Shown here piece after piece: positions 56,296-64,000 of a stretch of 64,000 bases of DNA. Source of the stretch: Takakia lepidozioides (lineage: Eukaryota; Streptophyta; Takakiopsida; Takakiales; Takakiaceae); contig CM060731.1 in NCBI GenBank assembly GCA_030704615.1, positions 93,288,756 through 93,352,755 of the forward strand, in the 5' to 3' direction. Every line of letters starts with the position of its first letter. Within the stretch, counting starts at the first letter, position 1. The notes under the pieces were generated by a model, which ran no database searches, had not been told where the DNA came from, and was given only the letters and a program-made list of their open reading frames with translations. The translations under genes were made by a program, and so were the position numbers.

Positions 56296-56783
56296 TTCAG
56301 ACTCCGAAGTCCCATTGACAACGTGACTTGTATTCAGAAGGCACAGGGCTAAAGATTTGTTTGCACAATCAGCACAGTAGACGTGCTTCAAATGCAATTC
56401 ATGTGGATCAATAAAAACCCCATTGTGCCCTCTTTTTGTTCTATTCTGTATCCATCGTTCCCAGAATGCATCATTCCTCATTTCGTTTGGGATTGGGAAT
56501 GTGGGTGGATTTTGCAAGTGGCTGGTAGGCTGAAATGGGCCCCCATTGTACAGAGCAGTACCACCCTACCATTCGCGAAACATTGCCTTTCAATATGTAA
56601 TTCTAAAAAACATTGCCGAACCTCCTTCATCGGGAGGTCCTTCTCCCCCTATGACCGTGACACCCTAAACCCTATTCCCGTGGACACTCATTTCCGGAAA
56701 ATAGTCCTGCTCATGTTTTTTTTGACACTTACGACTCTGCTCATGGCTCATGTCGCTCATGGCTCATGGCTCATGAAATAGCA
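56296..56783 (-). mobile_element. Terminal fragment of the large element (inverted)
   Basis: Reverse complement of about 35985-36470, from the last codons of small gene 1 (EVPLTT) through its poly-A signal to the terminal CTATTTCATGAGC repeat at 56783. It is fused to the Ty3 RT on one side. On the other side it faces the paralogous small gene at 56841. It includes the AATAAA context and the CGGGAGGTCCTTCTCCCCCT segment seen in the other ends. Confidence 0.82.
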
Positions 56784-56840
56784 CCCCCCAATCCATGCTC
56801 CGGTAAGTTGGGAATTTGCTCCCGTGTTGCACTGTTCTCA

Positions 56841-57404
56841 CTAAGAAGCTGGAACCTCGATTGGCCTCTCAACAAGTTCATGACTAACAGGGTGTCGGTA
56901 GGTGAAGACAATGGATGCAGCCCGTTCGCCTTTGGTGTAGTGGACAACGGTGTCATGTCCTCCGATATATGCACCATCGTAAATCGAGATCTTTGTTGTG
57001 GAGACTCTGTGTCCATAGGACTCATCCTCGTAGCTTATGAGAATGTCCCCATACACTGTTTGCGATGGAATCCTCTCTGGCATGTACGTACACCCGATGC
57101 AATCCTCATAGGCCCACTGGCAGCACCTCCAATGATGTAGGAAGGCCGTGCGGCTTTTGGGGATGTTCCATGCTGGCGGAAACTGCAGATCAACGATTCG
57201 CAGGCACCAAAGCCGCGCAAGTCCGTCTCGGCAAGGCTGATCGTGGAGACCAGGAAGGTACTCAAGAGCGGACAGGTGCACCCTCCTCTGCTGAGAGTGG
57301 TCTATCCAATCCTGCAAGAATATGAAAATATCCCCTGACTTGGGCGAGAAGACCCACGGGGTGAGATGCTTGTTTGGGCAGTTGCTGGGATCCCGACACG
57401 CCAT
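56841..57404 (-). CDS. Unknown-function protein, small-gene family member 3 (divergent)
   Basis: 187 aa from MACRDPSNCPNKHLT to RPIEVPAS, exactly the length of member 1. It keeps the family plan: Cys near residues 3 and 9, SGDIFIFLQDW, ALEYLPG, LRIVDLQFPPAW, SRTAFLHHWRCCQWAYED, VYGDILISYEDESYGHR, IYDGAYIGGHDTVV and HELVERPIEVP. It is much diverged from members 1 and 2 but has no stop or frameshift, which argues for selection at least until recently. It ends 58 bp from an element terminus and is followed upstream by the 96-bp satellite. Function unknown. Confidence 0.72.
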   Translation of the reverse strand: MACRDPSNCPNKHLTPWVFSPKSGDIFIFLQDWIDHSQQRRVHLSALEYLPGLHDQPCRDGLARLWCLRIVDLQFPPAWNIPKSRTAFLHHWRCCQWAYEDCIGCTYMPERIPSQTVYGDILISYEDESYGHRVSTTKISIYDGAYIGGHDTVVHYTKGERAASIVFTYRHPVSHELVERPIEVPAS

Positions 57405-57640
57405 CGCTGACTATTGAAAGGGCTACCAGGAAGCAGAGAGGGTGCACAGGGAAGGGGGAGTGTGGGGAAGCTGAAGTGAGAGGAGCTCGGAGCGAGCAAG
57501 TGTTGTTGCTGTCTCGGTTTGAAACGCATGGGTCACGAGCGAAGGTCGGGCAAGTGGCAGAAAAAGAGCAACATTTAATATAGCCGTACCCAGGAATGAG
57601 GGGCAGAATTTAATTTGACATGGCGTCAAATCGGAGGGTG
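57405..57640. promoter_or_regulatory. Upstream region of small gene 3
   Basis: About 235 bp between the start codon and the first satellite unit. It includes AGCAACATTTAATATAGCC, whose minus-strand reading holds TATATTAAA, a possible TATA box about 175 bp upstream of the ATG. Confidence 0.4.
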
Positions 57641-59185
57641 ACGACACCTGGCCGATAGAGAACATCCCACGGATGGAAAAATGGCGCCGAATTTCCATAC
57701 GAGGCCCGTCGGATGAAGTTGTCTCGGGGGGAGAGGCCGACACCCGGCCGACAGAGAACATCCCTCAGATGGAAAAACGGCGCCGATCTCCATCCGAGGC
57801 CGTTCGGATGAAGTTGTCTCGGGGGGAGAGGCCGACACCTGGCCTACAAAGAATATCCCCCGGATGGAAAATTGGCGCCGAATTTCCATATGAGGCCTGT
57901 CGGATGAAGTCGTCTCGGGGGGAGAGGCCGACACCTGGCCGACAGAGAATATCCCTTGGATGGAAAAATGGTGGCGAATTTCCATCCGAGGCCATTCGGA
58001 TGAAGTTGTCTCGGGGGGAGAGGCCAACACCAGGCCGACAGAGAACATCCCCCGGATTGAGAAACGGCGCCGAATTTCCATACGAGGCCCGTCGGATGAA
58101 GTCGTCTCGGGGGGAGAGGCCGACACCTGCCCGTCAGAGAACATCCCTCGGATGGAAAAACGGCGCCGAATTTCCATCCGAGGTCGTTCGGGCGAAGTCG
58201 TCTCGTGGGGAGAAGCCGACACCTGGCCGACAGAGAACATCCCCCGGATGGAAAAACGGCACCGAATTTCCATACGAGGCCCGTCGGATGAAGTCGTCTT
58301 GGGGGGAGAGGCCGACACCTGCCCAACAGAGAACATCCCTCGGATGGAAAAACGGCGCCAAATTTCCATCCGAGGCCGTTCGGATGAAGTCGTCTCGTGG
58401 GGAGAGGATGACACCTGCCTGACAGAGAACATCCCTCGAATGGAAAAACGGCGCCGAATTTCCATCCGAAGCCGTTCGGATGAAGTCGTCTCGGGGGGAG
58501 AGGCCGACACCTGCCCAATAGAGAACATCCCTCGAATGGAAAAACGGCACTGAATTTCCATCCGAGGTCGTTCGAGTGAAGTCGTCTCGTGGGGAGAGGC
58601 CGACACCTGGCCGACAGAGAACATCCCCCGGATGGAAAAACGGTGCTGAATTTCCATACGAGGCCCGTCGGATGAAGTCGTCTTGGGGGGAGAGGCCGAC
58701 ACCTGCCCAACGGAGAATATCCCTCGGATGGAAAAACGGCGCCGAATTTCCATCCGAGGCCGTTCGGATGAAGTCGTCTCGAGGGGAGAGGACGACACCT
58801 GCCCGACAGAGAACATCCCTCGGATGGAAAAACGGCGCCGAATTTCCATCCGAGGCCGTTCGGATGAAGTCGTCTCGTGGGGAGGACGACACCTGCCCGA
58901 CAGAGAACATCCCTCGGATGGAAAAACGGCGCCGAATTTCCATCCGAGGCCATTCGGATGAAGTCGTCTCGTGGGAGAGGACGACACCTGCCCGACAGAG
59001 AACATCCCTCGGATGGAAAAATGGCGCCGAATCTCCATCCGAGGCCGTTTGGATGAAGTTGTCTCGGGGGGAGAGGCCGACACCTGGCCGACAGAGAACA
59101 TCCCCTGGATAGAAAAACGGCGCCGAATTTCCATACGAGGCCCGTTGGATGAAGTCGTCTCGGGGGGAGAGGCCGACACCTGCCC
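57641..59185. repeat. 96-bp satellite, about 16 units, with near-palindrome centred on GGCGCC
   Basis: The unit includes GACAGAGAACATCCCTCGGA, then TGGAAAAACGGCGCCGAATT, TCCATCCGAGG, CGTTCGGATGAAGTCGTCTC and GGGGAGAGGCCGACACCTG. The palindrome has arms of about 17 bp (TCGGATGGAAA..CGGC / GCCGAATTTCCATCCGA) with two mismatches. Units alternate between forms with CATCCGAGGCC and CATACGAGGCCC. Because 96 is a multiple of three, long open frames persist on both strands (up to 527 codons); these are not taken as genes. Confidence 0.92.
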
Positions 59186-59644
59186 GGGTGCTGCTATTTC
59201 ATGAGCCATGAGCCCTGAGCGGCATGAGCCATGAGCAGAGTCGTAAGTGTGGAAAAAAACATGAGCAGCACTATTTTCCGGAAATGAGTGTCCGCGGAAT
59301 AGGGTTTAGGGTGCCACGGTCATAGGGGAGAAGGACCTCCCGAAAGGAGGTTCGGCAATGTTATTTAGAAATTATATATTGAAAGGCAATGTTTGCGAAT
59401 GGTAGGGTGGTACTGCTCTGTACAATGGGGGCCCATTTCAGCCTACCAGCCACTTGCAAAATCCACCCACACTCCCAATCCCAAACGAAATGAGCAATGA
59501 CGCATTCTCGGAACGATGGACACAGAATAGAATAAAAAGAGGGCACAATGAGGTTTTTATTGATCCACATGAATTGCATTTGAAGCACGTCTACTGTGCT
59601 GATTGTGCAATCAAATCTTTAGCCCTGTGCCTACTGAATACAAG

Positions 59645-60207
59645 TCACGTTGTCAATGGGACTTCGACTGCTCTCAGAACTAACTCATGAGTCATGGGGC
59701 TCCTCCAGGTAAAGTCGATTGCAGCCGTTGTACCGCCCCTAGTGATGTTCACCACAATGTCCTGCCCTTCAATCATACCACCATCGAATATGGAAATCTT
59801 CACGTTTTCTCGTCGTCCACACCAATGCGAATGTCCCCATACAATGGAGAAGAGGAGCGCACTCCTTCAGGAGAATAGGTCTCTCCGATGGAGTCCACCC
59901 ACGTCCAGTGGCAGCAGTTCCACCGCAACAGCATAGCAGTGCGCCTTCTTCTGCATGGGTGACCGTCGTAGCTGGGAAAATCGGAATCGAGGATGCGCAG
60001 GAGCCACGGACTCCTCAGACCAAGATCGTCACCCCGTTCGAAGGCGTGGCCTAGGATATACTCAAAAGCCACCAATGTTTCCACAATCGAACCAGTATCT
60101 TCTGTGTAATCTGTGTACCAGATAACAATGTCTCCCGATGTGGCCGAATACATTGCATAATCGATGCCTCCAAATGGGCAGTCGTCCCGGTTCCGGAAGC
60201 ACGGCAT
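59645..60207 (-). pseudogene. Small-gene family member 1, second copy, frameshifted
   Basis: Nearly identical to 36448-37011 but with an extra base in the VDDEN codons near 59808 and a 3-bp loss in the YIVGHYAFERG region (YILGHAFERG). The C-terminal third is out of frame, so the product is truncated. Confidence 0.75.
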
Positions 60208-60759
60208 CCTTGCAAAGGAGGACCTGAGGACGACTTGGATGCCGATGACCTTGCGGACAGCTACGAAGCCCTTAGATTTTGGAAATGATGCGAAGCGGAA
60301 GAGCAGTCCGGCCTCCAATAATGGAGCATCTAGGTCCCACGTACCCACCGACGGACGGGGTGGAACGTGTTCATCACGGCAGCGGTGGATGAAGCCATAC
60401 ATCTTTCTCATCAACAAGTTATAGTTTGAGATCTGCCACCGAAGTCCATCCCCCCGGATGGAAATTCGGCGCCGCATTTACATCGAGAGGGGATGGACTT
60501 CGTCGTGTCCAGTGGCTATCGGCCCACCTGGCAGTGACTGCCCATAGTTTGCATGGCAGGGTAGGAAACTGAAACGGCTACATTCATGCAGCAGCCAATC
60601 TTCATCGGTCCAGGATCCTGTAGGGGGGGATTTAAATGTGCCCTGGAGTGTTTTGAGGAATTGCAGCGTTAGCTTGAACTTTTTCCACAGCCACCGCGCT
60701 GCTCCTCCTCCATCCGGGAGCTGCTGTCATTGAGCGTACTCCGCTACTCTTTTTCAAGG

Positions 60760-61110
60760 ATGCCGTGCCGCCAAAATCCAGCCGACTGCCCTTATCATGG
60801 CCATGATTATGCTATGTTCAAACCAGAATCAGGAGACATCATTGTCTGGCTCTCTGTTTTCACAGACGCTGCTGGAATCAAGCAAGAGTCTTTGTGCGCA
60901 ATGGAGTATCTGGAGGGCTATTACCGCTTTGAGCGAGGTGAGGGCGAGGGTCAATGCGGTCCGTGGGTCCTGAAAATTGTTGACCTCGATATACCAAGCT
61001 GGAAAGGGATGCCGGAAGATCACGCACGGCCCTCGCTTTGGCGCTGGAACTGCTGCCAGTGGACCAGGGAGGACGGCACCGGGGAAAACTATATACGTGC
61101 AGATCACTCC
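60760..61110 (+). pseudogene. Small-gene family member 2, second copy, truncated at the inversion breakpoint
   Basis: Matches 37561-37911 from MPCRQNPADCPYHGHDYAMF to the YIRADHS codons, then ends at the junction, followed by four foreign codons (WRQ and a stop). It lacks the C-terminal 75 residues. The upstream divergent region and hybrid palindrome (about 60455-60480) are retained. Confidence 0.78.
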
Positions 61111-62045
61111 TGGAGACAATGAATGGATGATGCGTTGTGCCAGTCCAATCCGTCTCGTTTCTCCGCCCTCCTTTGGAGAGAAAGTGGAAGCAGGTGGGAT
61201 TGAGGCACCTCAGCTTCCCCGCACAGAGGACATATCGTACACGAACACCATCAGCAATTTTCGTGCTACTGGTCTTCGTCACACACCAGGGGTGTCCGTC
61301 ATGCTTTCGATCCATGTCTGTTAACATCCCGGAGGCTTTCTTTGACGAAGAAACAGGTGGAAACTCGAAGATGACATTGCCATCGACTTCGGGAGGCAGA
61401 AAAGTTACCTTTCTGCTGACTGGGAATTTGGCATAGTCGAGAGCAGCCAGCTCGGCGAGAACCATCGAGGTGATGTTGTCGTAGGAGCTACACAATGGAC
61501 CGGGTTGGAGTTATGCTCGAGGGCACATGCGTAGCACCTACAGAGACGTCCATGCCGGATTTGAACGACCGTGTGGAGGACATGGGTACCTCAATGCAAT
61601 CATCTTCCTCGTCGGAAATGTCGAATACGTCCACACGAGAAGCTATGGAGGGTCTTGACGGTCCAGGTCGGGAATGATTATCGTTGCATACCTCTCTGTT
61701 GGCAGTGGCCGCCTCTCGGTTTCCGGACTCCTTTGTGGATGGTGTGGGCAGCGACTGATTCGGAAAGGGAATGGGCATTCCCACAGCTCGGTACAGGATG
61801 GTGTCTGACGGGGGAACGTGCCATTCGATTCCGCAACCTCCGTCGTTACCTAGCACGACAATGGTCTCGTCAACCTGTCCAGGAACATCCTTCCTTTCTT
61901 CTTCCAAATAAACTGTGCCCGGTTTGAGCTTGAATTTGGAACAAAGGTAAGTTTCAGTCACTCTGCAAAGTCCTCCCTCGTTTGGGATCCAGGCTCTCCC
62001 AAGTTGCGGAGGACAGCAAACTATAGCGTAGGAATTCGGAGCCAT
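61111..62045 (-). pseudogene. MULE/SWIM transposase N-terminus, second copy, truncated
   Basis: Reverse complement of 47018-47948: MAPNSYAIVCCPPQ at 62045 down to HHPFIVS, cut at the junction with small gene 2. A few single-base insertions, for example near 61785 and 61405, shift the frame. The catalytic core and SWIM finger are absent from this side and would lie beyond the window if the inversion model is right. Confidence 0.78.
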
Positions 62046-62469
62046 CGAACACCGCACGGAGTTGGCAAGTGCGAGGTTCAGTATAGCGACAGACCAAGGC
62101 TCACAGGCACCATCTAAGTGGATCTGCGGAGTCCATCGACGATTGGAAGTCGCACATTGAAGTGGAAAGTATTGTTTCAAGCTACATGCATGAAGGTGGG
62201 AGGTTTGATTCCATAGCCAGTGAGTAGGACAATGATGGCCGATTCGGCGACGAAATAACATCTCCTGACAGTTTCTCCTGAGGGTGGATCCAGCAGTATT
62301 CTCGGTGCAGACAGGAACGTTTGCACTGACAAGTGCCAGGACTGCTGGTTAAAACGGTCAGACAACCAAGTTGTGCTCATCAAGACTGGCCGCAATTGTG
62401 TTGTTTCGGAACAATGCAACCCATTGAGGTTCCAGATTTCCCGTCACGAGTGATTCTGTCGATTGCTGG

Positions 62470-64000
62470 TGGACGGAAATACGGCGCCGCATTTCCGTAT
62501 TGCATCTTGGTCATGCAACAGAGCGACGGAAATGCGGCACCGAGTTTCCGTCCGGGGGAAACCTTTATACTCTCCAGAACGGAAATGCGGTAACGCATTT
62601 CCATCCAGCAAGCACGGTATGTGAAGGTGGAACGGAAATGCTGTACCGCATTTCCGTTCTGATTGAGATTTATGAACAACGGGAACAGAAATGCGGCACC
62701 GCATTTCCGTCCGAGTCGCACTTTTCGACATTCCAGAACGGGAATGCGGCGCCGCATTTCCATTTTGTATCTGATGCATGGAGCTGAGGGATAGAAATGC
62801 TGCAGCACATTTCCGTCCTTAAAAGACATTCATACTCTCCAGAACGGAAATGCGGTACCGCATTTTCATTCAACAAGCACGGTATGTGAAGGTGGAACGG
62901 AAATGCGGTACCGCATTTCCGTTCTGATTGAGAATTATGAACAACGGGAACAGAAATGCGGCACCGCATTTCCGTCAAAGTCGCACTTTTCGACATTCCA
63001 TAAAGGAAATGCGGCGCCGCATTTCCATTTTGTATCTGATGCCTGGAGCCGAGTAAGATTCCGACAGCTTCATACAGCGCAATTCCGACCGGTTGAGACA
63101 TTCACACTATCCAGAACGGAAATGCGGCACCACATTTCCGTTCTGACTGAAAATCGTGAACTATCTGAACTGAAATGCGGCACCGTATTTCCATCCGAGT
63201 CGCACCTACCATCATTCCAGAACGGAAATGCGGCACCGCATTTCCGTTCTGACTGAAAATCGTGAACCATCGGAACTGAAATGCGGCAACGTATTTCCAT
63301 CCGAGTCGCACCTACCATCATTCCAGAACGGAAATGCGGCACCGCATTTCCGTTCTGACTGAAATCGTGAACCAATCGGAACTGAAATGCGGCAGCGCAT
63401 TTCCATCCGAGTCGCACCTCCCAACATTCCAGAACGGAATGTATTAGATTTAAAAGGGAAATGCGGCACCGCATTTCCGTTCTGATGAAATATCCTGAAA
63501 CATCGGAATTGAAATGCGGTACCGCATTTCCGTCGGAGTCCCACCATCCGACATTCCAAAACGGAAATGCGGCACCGCATTTCCGTTTTGTATGTGAGGC
63601 ATGGAGCTGTGGAACGAAAATGCGGGAAGGCATTTCCGCCAGCGTCAGTCGTTAATACTCTACAGAACGGAAATGCGGTACCGCATTTCCATTCTGACTG
63701 AAAATCGTGCGCAACGGGTACAGAAATGCGGCACCGCATTTCCGTTCGAGTCGCACCTTCCGACATTCTCGAACGGAAATGCGGCGCCGCATTTCCGTTT
63801 TGTATATTCGGCCTGGAGCTGTGCTACGGAAATGTGTTGCCGCATTTCCATCCATGTGAGACCTTCAACCTTTCCAGACCGGAAATGCGACACCGCATTT
63901 CTGTCCAGGTGAGACCTCTATACTTTCCCGAACGGAAATGTGGCACGGCATTTCCATTCATCAACTAACGTATGTGAAGTGGGAACGGAAATGCGGCGCC
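62470..64000. repeat. Palindrome array 3 (inverted copy of array 2)
   Basis: About 28 palindromes at about 53-bp spacing, the reverse complement of array 2. Array 2 shows mostly TG in asymmetric centres, and here they read mostly CA, as inversion predicts. Compared base by base, arms or centres differ in a minority of units (for example GTAACGC or GCAGCGC forms). The array runs off the window. Confidence 0.9.

Larger units (their letters stand above)
59190..64000 (+). mobile_element. Second copy of the large element (left part), with an internal inversion breakpoint
   Basis: 59190-61110 follows 35985-37911 almost base for base. At 61110/61111 the sequence switches to the reverse complement of 47948 and runs backwards through the transposase N-terminus and palindrome array 2, to about the equivalent of 45050 at the window end. 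If the rest of the element follows, the block 37912-47948 is inverted relative to the first copy. The window ends before the other breakpoint. Confidence 0.82.

Noticed and set aside
57626-59209. 527-codon open frame and others on both strands in the 96-bp satellite
   Set aside because: The unit is a multiple of three, so any frame without a stop in one unit stays open. Several frames on both strands are open at once, composition is repeat-driven, and no start context or domain exists.
1-64000. tRNA, rRNA or small RNA genes
   Set aside because: No cloverleaf with A/B boxes or rRNA-like stretch was recognised by eye. The TGGTATCAGAGC match is a retrotransposon primer site, not a tRNA gene.

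Overview
The window is nuclear DNA of a eukaryote, most likely a streptophyte (land plant or charophyte alga) with a large, repeat-rich genome. The evidence is a spliced plant-type ribonucleotide reductase large-subunit gene (at least 16 exons), PLS-type pentatricopeptide (PPR) fragments, Ty3 chromovirus retrotransposons with a chromodomain and an initiator-Met-tRNA primer site, and a plant-type LINE with a zf-RVT tail. I cannot name the species. Apart from the reductase gene, almost everything is mobile or repetitive DNA.

Layout. 1-1.25 kb: remnant of a MULE-like transposase with a SWIM finger (copy A). 1.6-13.3 kb: three broken copies of one Ty3 chromovirus, two in minus and one in plus orientation. 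The outermost long terminal repeat (LTR) runs directly into a PPR fragment (13.3-13.8 kb). 13.9-14.1 kb: minisatellite. 15.8-22.2 kb: RNR1 on the minus strand; 15 recognised exons keep frame, and one (19.5-19.7 kb) is decayed. 22.7-29.4 kb: a LINE on the minus strand, ending about 500 bp upstream of RNR1, with an in-place inversion of its middle 1.2 kb. 32.1-33.2 kb: tandem PPR units.

34.3-53.3 kb is the core of interest. An older transposase gene (B + D, minus strand) is split by a 15.5-kb element at 35985-51473. The inserted element has imperfect terminal inverted repeats, subterminal GAGCCATGAGC repeats and an 8-bp target duplication (GTTGCAGG). Removing the element and one duplicate copy restores the interrupted coding alignment. 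The element carries: a divergent pair of small genes of one unknown family; an intron-rich gene whose spliced product looks like a ParB-type domain followed by a beta-class DNA methyltransferase; a two-exon MULE/SWIM transposase of about 1173 aa; and arrays of a palindrome, consensus GAAATGCGGYRCCGCATTTC, at about 32- or 53-bp spacing. Single palindromes also lie inside three introns of the methyltransferase gene, and I saw none in its exons.

53.7-56.3 kb: another Ty3 element (LTR, gag, protease, start of reverse transcriptase), cut at 56295 and joined to 490 bp of the large element's terminus. 56.8-59.2 kb: a third paralogue of the unknown small gene plus a 96-bp satellite with a related, covarying palindrome. 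59.2-64 kb: the left 4.8 kb of a second copy of the large element, in which the order jumps to inverted sequence. This is the pattern expected from a roughly 10-kb internal inversion whose other end lies outside the window.

Working model (inference): the large element is a MULE-related DNA transposon that carries its own DNA-modification gene and palindromic sites that could be bound or modified by its products. Exon boundaries come from reading GT/AG signals and frames by eye, so they may be off by a few bases.
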